A DNA stretch of 64,000 bases, taken from assembly GCF_014397025.1 (NCBI RefSeq), contig NZ_JACJUO010000001.1:1970501-2034500 (forward strand), written 5' to 3'. Below the pieces are notes generated by a model, which saw only the letters and a list, made by a program, of their open reading frames with translations, did no database searches and was not told the origin of the DNA. Shown one piece after another: positions 56,351-64,000 of this stretch. Positions within the stretch are counted from its first letter, which is position 1, and the number at the start of each line of letters is the position of its first letter. Made by a program: the position numbers and the translations under genes. The DNA comes from Ochrobactrum sp. Marseille-Q0166. GTDB taxonomy: Bacteria > Pseudomonadota > Alphaproteobacteria > Rhizobiales > Rhizobiaceae.

Positions 56351-57187
56351 TTAAGTGATCACGGAACCTGTCCGCACACTACGCCAAGCTGCTCCGTCCG
56401 AATAGGCCACCTGTGCGCCGCCTGTGGCGTTACTCACAAAGACAATGGCACCTGCCCCATGCTGGGACGGCGATGGCAAAGTGGCAACAGCATAAGCGGC
56501 CGGGCGTATAGGACCATCGACATGCAACCGGGTTTCCGGCCAGATCTGACCGACAGCCACATTGCCGGTTGTGCGATCAACCTTCATTGCTTCACGCCAG
56601 TTTCCACTCTCGTCACCAACTTTAATGCTGAAATTATTGTCGCCGTTCAGGCCCATCTCTGCATGTCCGGTCCAGCCGGATTGAAAGAGAAGGCTCGCCG
56701 TATATCCGGCATCTTGTTTGTTGATCTTGAGCTGATGCCCGGCACCGGCATTGTTAAAGAGGCTTGCTTCAGAAGAAATAGCGAAACGGTTGATCGCATC
56801 AGCCGCCGTCTGAATGCCCAACATGGCAAGTGAAAGACTATCTGGTACGGAACCTGTCATCTGCCATTCTACACCGTTGAAAACAAATAGCTTGGCTTCG
56901 TCTTCGACGTAGGCCAGCCAGCCCTTTGCTATGGTGGCAAATGACCATCCCCCATCAATGAAGAAAGCAATCAGACCCTCTTTTCCGGCCCACCGGCCGG
57001 TAGCAGGTTCGGCAACAATGTAGCGATCACCTGCGGCGGGTGTTTCCGGCGCGCCTGTTTGCGTTCTGGATTTTACACTCAGATGCACAACTGCGTCGAG
57101 AAAACGCAAAGCCTCATTGTGTGTGACGTGCTTCTGCGCCTGACTGGGCATGATGTAGGGAAGTTTGAGATTGGGTGTCTGGTCCAT
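56351..57187 (-). CDS. DUF2793 fibre-like protein, possible GTA head spike or tail fibre
   Basis: A 278-residue protein. The N-terminal domain (KLPYIMPSQAQKHVTHNEAL, then AGDRYIVAEPATGRWAGKEG) is DUF2793; the end (YAVATLPSPSQHGAGAIVFV, then SDGAAWRSV) looks like a phage fibre tip domain. DUF2793 proteins occur in phages and GTAs; I recall the unlinked RcGTA head-spike genes including one, without being able to check. The ATG at 57187 has GAGGAGCG upstream. It lies 61 bases after uraH on the same strand. Confidence 0.78.
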   Translation of the reverse strand: MDQTPNLKLPYIMPSQAQKHVTHNEALRFLDAVVHLSVKSRTQTGAPETPAAGDRYIVAEPATGRWAGKEGLIAFFIDGGWSFATIAKGWLAYVEDEAKLFVFNGVEWQMTGSVPDSLSLAMLGIQTAADAINRFAISSEASLFNNAGAGHQLKINKQDAGYTASLLFQSGWTGHAEMGLNGDNNFSIKVGDESGNWREAMKVDRTTGNVAVGQIWPETRLHVDGPIRPAAYAVATLPSPSQHGAGAIVFVSNATGGAQVAYSDGAAWRSVRTGSVIT

Positions 57188-57248
57188 AGATCGCTCCTCG
57201 CTATGATAATGCGAGGAGCTTAACTGCAATTATGCTGGTGGGGATAAG

Positions 57249-57605
57249 TCAGCTGCCGCGATAGGTCGAATAGGACCAAGGGCTCACCAGCAACGGCACA
57301 TGATAATTGCCGTCCTCCTCTGCAATCGCAAACCGGATCGGAATCAGATCAAGGAACGGCGGATTGGCGACATCGGCGCCTCGCCCTTCGAAATATTCTG
57401 CAACATGAAACTGAAGCTCATAGGTGCCTGCCTGCATTTCACTGCCGCTGAGCAATGGTTCGTCAGTGCGACCGTCAAGATTGGTAACTGTACGCTTGAT
57501 CAGCTCGGTTTTTCCCAAAGCGCCGAGCCGATAAAGTTCAATCCGCATCGCTGCGGCTGGACCACCATGTGCTGTGTCGAGAACATGTGTTGATAGCCTG
57601 CCCAT
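57249..57605 (-). CDS. uraH: 5-hydroxyisourate hydrolase
   Basis: Transthyretin-like enzyme of 118 residues, second step of uric acid breakdown. It shows the N-terminal [11 protein letters not shown] (His7), a central Arg in LDGRTDEP and the C-terminal YSTYRGS signature. No peroxisomal or export signal. It follows allA after a repeat-bearing gap of 70 bases. Confidence 0.94.
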   Translation of the reverse strand: MGRLSTHVLDTAHGGPAAAMRIELYRLGALGKTELIKRTVTNLDGRTDEPLLSGSEMQAGTYELQFHVAEYFEGRGADVANPPFLDLIPIRFAIAEEDGNYHVPLLVSPWSYSTYRGS

Positions 57606-57628
57606 GGTTCACCTCAGATTTGTGTTCT

Positions 57629-57723
57629 ACAGCGCCGATCTGATTGAATCAGATCCGCGCTGTAAAGGTTTATTTTTAACGCGCATCTTTTCCGAAAACC
57701 ATTTTACACTTTTCGGGATGCGC
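57629..57723. repeat. Interspersed palindromic repeat, copy A
   Basis: A 17-base inverted repeat with one mismatch (57629-57645 and 57647-57663; core GATCTGATT-G-AATCAGATC), followed by a conserved tail ending TTTACACTTTTCGGGATGCGC. The tail overlaps the last 48 bases of allA. A close copy lies at 62448-62540. Confidence 0.85.
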
Positions 57724-58233
57724 TATAATCGCCGGAATAGTCTCAATGCGATAAGTGACATCCGGCAGGAAATATTCCTCCAGATTATTCTCACTTCCCG
57801 CACGGTCAACAATAAGAAAATCCGACGTCTGCTCCAGAGCCACAAGCGGATGGTGCCAGACATTGCGCCAGTAATTGACGCCCTGATCCCCGCGCGCCAG
57901 AAACGCTCTCAGCTTGCCGGGTATACCATCTGCATCTTCTGCGACGACGACAAGAAACGGCCTGTCGTTCAGCGGTACAAAAGCCTGCGAACCAAAGGGA
58001 TGCCGTTCAAGCATGACGATATCGACGGGGGCCGTGAAGGACTGACCTCTAAAAATATTGATGAGCACACGGGCGTCGGTACCTGCTGCTTCAACATTGG
58101 CCAGATCGTGGAAGCGCTCCGTCGTGCCATTGTTAATAAGGCGACGTTCGGCACCTTCAACCTCTATGACATCCCCAAATGGCGCAAAAGCCGCTTTTGT
58201 CAGCGGCTCAACCTCGAGCACTTCAAATTTCAC
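57676..58233 (-). CDS. allA: Ureidoglycolate lyase
   Basis: Splits ureidoglycolate to glyoxylate and urea in allantoin breakdown; 185 residues. Family marks are [23 protein letters not shown] and [15 protein letters not shown]. The final residues ([14 protein letters not shown]) go past the usual family end and are encoded by the tail of an interspersed repeat. First gene of a group with uraH; the DUF2793 gene follows. Confidence 0.9.
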   Translation of the reverse strand: MKFEVLEVEPLTKAAFAPFGDVIEVEGAERRLINNGTTERFHDLANVEAAGTDARVLINIFRGQSFTAPVDIVMLERHPFGSQAFVPLNDRPFLVVVAEDADGIPGKLRAFLARGDQGVNYWRNVWHHPLVALEQTSDFLIVDRAGSENNLEEYFLPDVTYRIETIPAIIAHPEKCKMVFGKDAR

Positions 58234-58325
58234 ACTGTCCTCCCCACGAACCTGACTTCTTGAAGTGTAACAAAGCTTTGCCGCCGGCGAATTGTCAATC
58301 GCGAAGCAGTTTCAACAAACACATG

Positions 58326-58352
58326 AAAAAGGCCGGGATCGTCGCCCGGCCT
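58326..58352 (-). terminator. Terminator of bioY
   Basis: Hairpin AGGCCGGG / CCCGGCCT with a 7-base loop; on the minus strand a T run follows. It lies 27 bases after the bioY stop. Confidence 0.88.
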
Positions 58353-58379
58353 ATCCAAATTATCAAAGACTTGCGCTAT

Positions 58380-58985
58380 TTATCGCTTGAGAAGCGACAT
58401 GATTGCGGGAACCCCACAGGCAGCAAGTGCGAGCTTGACGAGATCACCAATGATGAACACGCCAAAGCCGAATGCGATGGCTTTTTCCAAACCAAACAGA
58501 TAGGCCATCCAAACTGCTCCCATCACAAGGATGACAACTTCGGCAGCAAGCATCACACCACCGAGCGCAAATGGCTTGTGCGCCAATCCCTTATCGGCAG
58601 CACGACCAACCATCCAGGCTGCAATGGGATAGGACAACAGATAGCCCCCCGTCGGACCAACCATGTAAGCGAGGCCAAGCCCCTTTTCCGGCGTTCCGGT
58701 GAAAACCGGCAAGCCGAGTGCACCTTCAAGCAAGTAGAGGGCTACCGTGGCAACTGCCAGGCGCGAGCCGTAAAACGCAGAGATCGCAAACAGCGCTGCT
58801 GTCTGCATCGTTACGTTGACGTAGAGAAGATCAACTTTGATATTGGCGGAAATAGTGAGAACAGCGGTACCGATAAGTGCCAGCAAAACAAACCGGAAAG
58901 CACGCGCCAATTGCCCGGTTTGCAAGTGGCCGGCAGGAAGAGAAGCAACGGCAACCCTTGATTTGTTTCTCTGACGCATGTTCAT
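58380..58985 (-). CDS. bioY: Biotin transporter BioY
   Basis: S component of the ECF biotin transporter, 201 residues with about six membrane helices. The conserved LLYVNVTMQTAALFAISAF, LYLLEGALGLPVF and YMVGPTGGYLLSYPIAAWMVG motifs are present. No bioMN genes adjoin, so it works alone or with a distant module. The ATG at 58985 has AAGGAGTG upstream. I did not see a BioR box in front of it. Confidence 0.93.
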   Translation of the reverse strand: MNMRQRNKSRVAVASLPAGHLQTGQLARAFRFVLLALIGTAVLTISANIKVDLLYVNVTMQTAALFAISAFYGSRLAVATVALYLLEGALGLPVFTGTPEKGLGLAYMVGPTGGYLLSYPIAAWMVGRAADKGLAHKPFALGGVMLAAEVVILVMGAVWMAYLFGLEKAIAFGFGVFIIGDLVKLALAACGVPAIMSLLKR

Positions 58986-59110
58986 CGCACTCCTTATATC
59001 GACCCAATATGGGCGCCGTGAGTACCGTTCCACCAGATTATCATTTGAAACCGCACTATATTCGTCCTAAGCCGCTTAATCAATAAAACCAAAGGAGAAT
59101 GGGTTCGTCT

Positions 59111-60016
59111 ATGGCGCTTGATTTTGACGGCAGCTTTGCCCCTCAATATGGGAGTCCGGTTGCCCTGAATAAAGGCCTGCTGCGGCTGACCGCGAATAAC
59201 CCCAGCGCTTTTACCTTTCATGGCACCAATAGTTACATTATAGGCACCGATACACTGGCGGTCATCGATCCCGGGCCGGAAGATGAAGCGCATTATCAGG
59301 CGCTGCTTGCGGCAATTGCCGGGCGCTCAGTTAGTCATATCTTCGTAAGTCACACGCATCGCGACCACTCGCCTCTCGCAAAGCGATTGAAGCAACAGAC
59401 CGGCGCGCTTGTTGTCGCCGAAGGTCCGCATCGCCCGGCCCGGCCCTATCATAGTGGGGAGATCAATATGCTCGAAGCGAGTGCCGATACCGATTTTACG
59501 CCCGATCTGGCCCTCGCCGATGGTGCGAAAATCGATGGCGATGGCTGGAGCCTTCGCGGCATACACACACCCGGACACGCCGCCAATCATATGGCTTTTG
59601 GCCTTGAAGGCACCGGCATTCTTTTTTCAGCCGATCATGTGATGGCATGGGCCACATCCATCGTCGCACCGCCCGATGGATCGATGAGCGATTACATGAC
59701 TTCGCTTGAAAAGCTGTTGGAGCGCGATGATCGTATCTATCTCCCCGGTCATGGTGGAGCCGTCACCAAGCCAGCTGCATTTGTGCGTGGTTTGCGCGCA
59801 CATCGGAAAATGCGAGAGCGCGCGATATTGGAGCGGATCGTGCAAGGCGACCGCTCTATTCCCGACATGGTCAAGGCTATCTACCGCGATACAGACCCGC
59901 GCCTGCATGGTGCTGCAGCACTCTCGGTTCTCGCCCACCTTGAAGATCTTGTCGGGCGCGGTGAAATCGTTACGGACGGCGACCCATCGCTTAACGGCAT
60001 TTATCAGCCGCGGTGA
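59111..60016 (+). CDS. MBL-fold metallo-hydrolase
   Basis: A 301-residue zinc hydrolase related to LACTB2-like proteins. The zinc site is SHTHRDHSPL, with later His in IHTPGHAANH, Asp in FSADHVMAW and His in YLPGHGGA. A C-terminal winged helix (about 215-290) is typical of this group. Start choice: ATG at 59111 gives the family N-terminus, but AAGGAG is 13 bases away; an ATG at 59099 sits too close to it. Substrate unknown. Confidence 0.88.
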   Translation: MALDFDGSFAPQYGSPVALNKGLLRLTANNPSAFTFHGTNSYIIGTDTLAVIDPGPEDEAHYQALLAAIAGRSVSHIFVSHTHRDHSPLAKRLKQQTGALVVAEGPHRPARPYHSGEINMLEASADTDFTPDLALADGAKIDGDGWSLRGIHTPGHAANHMAFGLEGTGILFSADHVMAWATSIVAPPDGSMSDYMTSLEKLLERDDRIYLPGHGGAVTKPAAFVRGLRAHRKMRERAILERIVQGDRSIPDMVKAIYRDTDPRLHGAAALSVLAHLEDLVGRGEIVTDGDPSLNGIYQPR

Positions 60017-60805
60017 TCACTCCACGTCAGCGGGAGCTTTGTTCACTTCGCTCTCAAGCGCAGACAGGAACTGGGTGATAAAGGCGGCATTCAGGCCCAT
60101 ATCCCGATTGCCGTAACGCGACACGGACCGCATATCGACATAAGTCGTCTCACCTTCATCAAGCAGGCGGATAACCACATCACTTTTCAAACCAAGAATG
60201 GTGCTGTGTGCAGTTGCAACAAAGCGTGTCGCGTTCTGCGCCGGCAGCGGCGTGTCACGGCTGATCTCTTTCCAACCAAATGCTTTCAACGTATTTTCAA
60301 CGCCTTGTGCCACCCGGTCGGGTGCGGCTTCATAACGGCGCCCCATCACATCGGGGTAAGCTGACATCTGGCTGAGCATATCAGTGCGAACCTCAGCAGA
60401 CAGCGAATTCATACGCGCAAGCCGTGCAGGCATGGTCGAGGGAAACTGCGGGGGCGTCTCAAAATCAGTTGTCAGATCATAGAGTGGAGGTGAACCATAC
60501 CAGAGCGAAGCGACAAAACAGAGCGGCAGCAGAACGGCACATGCGAGAAAGCTCGCCCAGAATGAGCGCGCACCGCCTTTATCACCATTCACCCAGAGAT
60601 TGCGAAACCCTTTTGCTGCACAAAGCAGTGCTAAAATCGCGAATATCCCGCCTGCTGCTGCAATCACAACAAAATCGGGTGTCTCGATTTTACCAAACCT
60701 GTGCAGAATAAAGCCAAGCGTTGACAGGACAGCCGCAAAAACGCCAAACCGCAATGCCCATATTGCGGAGCGCGACTGTCGGCGCTGATAGCGAAGTTTT
60801 CTCAT
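60017..60805 (-). CDS. DUF1499 membrane protein
   Basis: A 262-residue protein with about three N-terminal membrane helices (near 15-105) and a C-terminal DUF1499 domain (about 105-250: FPSTMPARLARM, then VDMRSVSRYGNRDMGLNAAF). Its stop abuts the stop of the convergent hydrolase gene. Function unknown. Confidence 0.85.
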   Translation of the reverse strand: MRKLRYQRRQSRSAIWALRFGVFAAVLSTLGFILHRFGKIETPDFVVIAAAGGIFAILALLCAAKGFRNLWVNGDKGGARSFWASFLACAVLLPLCFVASLWYGSPPLYDLTTDFETPPQFPSTMPARLARMNSLSAEVRTDMLSQMSAYPDVMGRRYEAAPDRVAQGVENTLKAFGWKEISRDTPLPAQNATRFVATAHSTILGLKSDVVIRLLDEGETTYVDMRSVSRYGNRDMGLNAAFITQFLSALESEVNKAPADVE

Positions 60806-61021
60806 GCGGGGTCCCAACTGCCTTTAAAGCGCAATCATGCATAACAGAGACTGGCAGAGCACAAAAGAAAAAGCCTCGACACACTCTGGCAATTTAACCA
60901 GCTATGAAAAAACAACGGGAAAAATAGAGTGAAATCAATATAAAAGCTATTGCAGCAACTTCTAACGAAGGGCATGATCACGTATATGGGGGCTTTTTTC
61001 GGATTCGTCGGAGAGGACGAC

Positions 61022-61432
61022 ATGGATCGAACCCTTCATAATGGCCAAATGCCAGCAACGCCCGCTACCGCTGAAGCGGAGCAGGATGTCATGACGCTGG
61101 AAGCAGTCGAGCTTGAATTTGCGCTTGGTGCCATTGACGTTCTCATCGAAGGATTTGACACAGCTCTTTCCAAGGCAGCGGAGCGTGTGGGCGGCGAAGT
61201 TCTTTTCAACATGCCAGCGCTGGACACCACCGAGGCACAACGTATCGGTGCAATTGCCATTGCCGGACAGCCGCAAGATCAGGTCGTCTTCGTTACGCTT
61301 GGTCATGACGGCACAACACTTTCAGTCGCTCCGCCAACCGGCAACAATGCTCTGTTTGAAAGCCTTGGCCGCAATTATGCAGCCGTGATGAAAAGCCTGA
61401 CACCGAACGGCAAGACCACCAACGGAACCTAG
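61022..61432 (+). CDS. Small protein of unknown function
   Basis: A 136-residue acidic, mostly helical protein with no signal or membrane helix. CGGAGAGGACGAC precedes ATG at 61022, which is better than the upstream frame to 60950. Composition and codon use look like a real gene. A middle part (VELEFALGAIDVLIEGFDTA) is amphipathic. Not recognised. Confidence 0.6.
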   Translation: MDRTLHNGQMPATPATAEAEQDVMTLEAVELEFALGAIDVLIEGFDTALSKAAERVGGEVLFNMPALDTTEAQRIGAIAIAGQPQDQVVFVTLGHDGTTLSVAPPTGNNALFESLGRNYAAVMKSLTPNGKTTNGT

Positions 61433-61535
61433 GACCGCTTCGATTTTGATTAAGTCGTTGGAAATGCTCTATCCCATTTTTTAAAGCGTGATTTAATCCG
61501 AAGATCGGATTTCCCTTTTCAGGGTGCACTCTAAA
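61433..61535. repeat. Diverged relative of the interspersed repeat, copy C
   Basis: The gap holds GATTTAATCCGAAGATCGGATT and TTTCCCTTTTCAGGGTGCACTCTA, which echo the conserved tail of copies A and B, and TTTAAAGCG motifs. It lacks the clean long palindrome, so it is a decayed or different subtype. Confidence 0.45.
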
Positions 61536-61538
61536 GCA

Positions 61539-62366
61539 CTATTTCTCGACCTGCGGCTTTGCAGTTGTGGCTGGTGCGACTGCATGAAGATTGTGTGCTG
61601 GCACCGGGTTGAGCGTCATCATCGTCTCAACATCACGTAGCTTCACGAATTTCATGCCTTTTGCCTGAAGTGCAAGAATGCCTTTGGCGACGCCTTCACC
61701 CGCCGAACGTGTCGGTTGGTTGATATGCGAAATGATGACATCGCCATCACGTGCCGCTGAAATGCGTCGGGCCACGACAGGAGCAAGCAGGGATGCGCCT
61801 TGATCCCCATTGAGAGAATATCCGCCGATTTTATAACCCATACTTTCCGCGAGCTTCACGGCGTCAGTCGAATAGCGGGCCGTGGCATCCCGATACCATT
61901 GCGGCTTGGATGCCCCCGATTTTGCAATCGCATCGGCGCCACCATCTATTTCAGAGCGAACCGCATCGAGCGACCCAGCTGTCTTGATATTATACATTGT
62001 CGGCATATTGGTAATGGCTGGCACATGCATATTGCCATGGTTCTCAATGTCGAAAAGATCAGGGTGAGCCCTCATCACCGCAAAAGCTTCGGCGTTCTGC
62101 CTCAACCAGCGCGCGGTGACAAAAATTGTCGCCGGAATGCGGTTCTCTACCAATACATCAAGAATACGGTGATCCGTTTTCCCCATGCATGCATCAAGCG
62201 TCAGCGCGACCTGTGGCGAAGCAGGACCACCTTTGGCGATGCGCAATTGCGGTTCAACAATGCTGATTTTCTCGTGCTTCTCCGCTTGTGGCAGCGCGTC
62301 ATAGGCGCTGGCCACAGTGCTGAAGCAAACAAGCGCGGCCCCCGCCGCTAATAACTGACGAAACAT
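61539..62366 (-). CDS. Polysaccharide deacetylase family protein
   Basis: Secreted NodB-domain protein, 275 residues with a signal peptide (about 1-21, ending ASA). The first motif reads ALTLDACMGKTDHRILD, where the classical metal-binding second Asp of TFDDG is absent; the DACxG form is a known subgroup. The second motif is ENHGNMHVP, keeping the two His, and DVIISHINQ supplies the late His. Likely acts on cell-wall or surface sugars, if active. Confidence 0.85.
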   Translation of the reverse strand: MFRQLLAAGAALVCFSTVASAYDALPQAEKHEKISIVEPQLRIAKGGPASPQVALTLDACMGKTDHRILDVLVENRIPATIFVTARWLRQNAEAFAVMRAHPDLFDIENHGNMHVPAITNMPTMYNIKTAGSLDAVRSEIDGGADAIAKSGASKPQWYRDATARYSTDAVKLAESMGYKIGGYSLNGDQGASLLAPVVARRISAARDGDVIISHINQPTRSAGEGVAKGILALQAKGMKFVKLRDVETMMTLNPVPAHNLHAVAPATTAKPQVEK

Positions 62367-62447
62367 AGCTGCCCCGATAAATTAAAGTTCCGGCTTTGAA
62401 ATTTACAGCTTACAGCGCCAGAACCAAAGCCGAATTATGGCAATGAT

Positions 62448-62540
62448 TTAGAGCCGCGATCTGATTAAATCAGATCGCGGCTCTAAACTTTCGTTTCCGG
62501 CGTATCTTATCCTAAACCGGCTTTACACTTTTCAGGATGC
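62448..62540. repeat. Interspersed palindromic repeat, copy B
   Basis: A perfect 39-base palindrome with 19-base arms (62448-62466 and 62468-62486; core GATCTGATT-A-AATCAGATC), followed by the same tail as copy A, ending TTTACACTTTTCAGGATGC. The tail reaches into the end of ppdK and supplies its stop codon. Confidence 0.9.
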
Positions 62541-64000
62541 TTTACTATTTCGGGCTGCGGCTTGGGCTGCCGCCAGGCGTGCAATCGGCACACGGAACGG
62601 CGAACAAGACACGTAATCAAGACCTGTTTGCTCGCAGAAACTGATTGATGCCGGATCGCCACCATGTTCGCCACAAATACCCAGCTTGAGCGTGTCGCGT
62701 GTTTTACGTCCACGCTCGGCGGCGATCTGGATCAGCTCACCCACGCCATCGAAATCCAGTGAAACGAACGGGTCCTGTTCGATTACACCACGGCTCTGGT
62801 AGGTCGAAAGAAACGGCGCTGCATCATCACGCGAAATGCCAAAAGTGGTCTGCGTGAGGTCGTTGGTTCCAAAAGAGAAAAACTCCGCCGTTTCAGCAAT
62901 TTCAGCAGCCCGAAGAGCCGCACGCGGCAGTTCTATCATCGTGCCGACCATATAGTCGATCTGAACGCCGGACTCGCCGATCACTTCCTTTGCCACCGCA
63001 TCAATGCGCGCTTTCACAAAATCAAGTTCAGCCTTGAGGCCGACCAGCGGCACCATGACTTCCGGCACCACAGGCTCACCGGTCTTCTTGCCCGCTTCAA
63101 CGGCAGCTTCAAAGATCGCGCGTGCCTGCATTTCGGCAATTTCTGGATAGGACACTGCCAGACGGCAACCACGATGGCCGAGCATCGGATTGAACTCATG
63201 CAGGCTATCGGCGCGCTCACGCAGTCTATCCGCGTCGACGCCCATGGCGCTTGCCACTTCCGCCACTTCTTCATCGGTGCGCGGCAGGAACTCGTGCAAC
63301 GGCGGATCAAGCAAACGGATCGTGACCGGCAAGCCCTTCATGATCTCGAACAGCTCGACAAAATCCGAGCGTTGCATCGGCAGAAGCTTTGCCAAGGCGG
63401 CGCGGCGACCATCCTCCTTGTCAGCAAGGATCATTTCGCGCATCGCGATAATGCGTTCGCCTTCAAAGAACATATGCTCGGTGCGGCAAAGGCCGATGCC
63501 TTCTGCCCCGAACGAGCGTGCTGTACGGGCATCCGCAGGCGTTTCGGCATTGGCACGCACCTTCATGCGGCGGGTCTTGTCTGCCCATTCCATGAGTTTG
63601 CCGAAATCGCCCGACAGTTCGGGCTGCAGCATGGCCACCTTGCCTTTCAACACTTGCCCATTGCCGCCATCAATAGTGATCACATCACCTTTTTTGAAGC
63701 TTTGGCCGGCAGCCAGCATGATACCGTTGCGATAATCGACGCGAAGTGATCCCGCGCCCGAAACGCAGGGCTTGCCCATACCGCGTGCTACAACTGCCGC
63801 GTGACTGGTCATGCCGCCGCGCGTGGTGAGAATACCTTCAGCCGCATGCATACCATGAATGTCTTCAGGGCTTGTCTCAACACGCACCAGAATGACATTG
63901 CGGCCTTCAGCCTTGGCCTTTTCCGCATCCTCGGACGAGAACACGATTTCGCCCGTCGCAGCGCCAGGAGAAGCGGGCAGGCCCTGCCCGATGACTATGC
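62532..64000 (-). CDS. ppdK: Pyruvate phosphate dikinase (5' part outside window)
   Basis: C-terminal 489 codons of PpdK, which interconverts pyruvate and phosphoenolpyruvate with ATP. The swivelling phospho-histidine domain shows LTTRGGMTSHAAVVARGMGK, and the PEP-binding barrel shows LCRTEHMFFEG, MVGTMIELPRAAL, FFSFGTNDLTQTTFG and the late active-site Cys in LGICGEHGGDP. The N-terminal ATP-grasp domain lies beyond base 64000. The last residues (NSKAS) and TGA stop arise from the adjoining repeat. Confidence 0.96.
   Translation of the reverse strand, partial: IVIGQGLPASPGAATGEIVFSSEDAEKAKAEGRNVILVRVETSPEDIHGMHAAEGILTTRGGMTSHAAVVARGMGKPCVSGAGSLRVDYRNGIMLAAGQSFKKGDVITIDGGNGQVLKGKVAMLQPELSGDFGKLMEWADKTRRMKVRANAETPADARTARSFGAEGIGLCRTEHMFFEGERIIAMREMILADKEDGRRAALAKLLPMQRSDFVELFEIMKGLPVTIRLLDPPLHEFLPRTDEEVAEVASAMGVDADRLRERADSLHEFNPMLGHRGCRLAVSYPEIAEMQARAIFEAAVEAGKKTGEPVVPEVMVPLVGLKAELDFVKARIDAVAKEVIGESGVQIDYMVGTMIELPRAALRAAEIAETAEFFSFGTNDLTQTTFGISRDDAAPFLSTYQSRGVIEQDPFVSLDFDGVGELIQIAAERGRKTRDTLKLGICGEHGGDPASISFCEQTGLDYVSCSPFRVPIARLAAAQAAARNSKAS

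Noticed and set aside
58986..59110. BioR operator before bioY
   Set aside because: No match to the TTATMKATAA palindrome was found in this gap.
1..64000. tRNA, rRNA, CRISPR arrays and insertion sequences
   Set aside because: No cloverleaf-like genes, regularly spaced repeats or transposase frames were found on either strand by reading.

Overview
The window reads as a chromosome segment of an alphaproteobacterium of the order Rhizobiales (Hyphomicrobiales), most likely the Brucella/Ochrobactrum group. The gene order (feuP-feuQ beside cycHJKL and degP), a MucR/Ros-type zinc-finger regulator, a DivJ-like kinase, several Rhizobiales-restricted DUF families and the interspersed palindromic repeat all point that way. 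This is inferred from recognised families; no database search was possible.

Layout. 1-8.3 kb (all minus strand): a cut-off sensor kinase and its OmpR-type regulator, DegP, the cytochrome c maturation operon ccmIEFH (cycHJKL) and a small lipoprotein. 8.4-10.8 kb: feuQ, feuP and, just upstream, a small secreted protein that fits FeuN, the modulator of FeuQ. 11.0-25.3 kb (minus): a complete, tightly packed gene transfer agent (GTA) structural cluster in RcGTA order, from small terminase (25.3 kb) to the giant TIM-barrel tail protein (11.3 kb), with two small membrane proteins and one unrecognised short frame, and no integrase, repressor or replication gene. A terminator-like hairpin sits directly before its first gene. 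25.6-34.4 kb: penicillin-binding protein 1A, DUF1214/DUF1254 membrane proteins, DUF2336, then a minus-strand cell-cycle-like group (DivJ-like kinase, peptidoglycan-binding protein, DUF1491), DUF5330 and SufE. 34.4-38.7 kb: an amidase, a stand-alone DnaA domain IV protein overlapping a DUF6456 gene, a small unknown protein, and MucR with a long AT-rich upstream region.

38.7-51 kb is ordinary housekeeping: MsrB, oligopeptidase B, two c-type cytochromes, iron superoxide dismutase, haloacid dehalogenase, an L,D-transpeptidase, a HerA-like ATPase, an MFS exporter, CorA and a Gre-factor paralogue that lacks an acidic tip residue. 51.1-54.9 kb is the choline-to-glycine-betaine operon betI-betA-betB with a visible BetI operator. 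55-56.3 kb is an AT-rich insert carrying an AraC-type regulator. 56.3-58.2 kb holds a DUF2793 fibre-like protein (a possible unlinked GTA spike) downstream of uraH and allA of purine breakdown. The end holds BioY, a metallo-beta-lactamase-fold hydrolase, a DUF1499 protein, a small unknown protein, a polysaccharide deacetylase and the C-terminal part of pyruvate phosphate dikinase.

No tRNA, rRNA, CRISPR array, insertion sequence or integrase was seen. The most noteworthy items are the intact GTA with its leader hairpin and possible distant fibre gene, the solitary DnaA domain IV with an altered base-reading residue, and a palindromic repeat that forms the C-terminus of AllA and the stop codon of PpdK.
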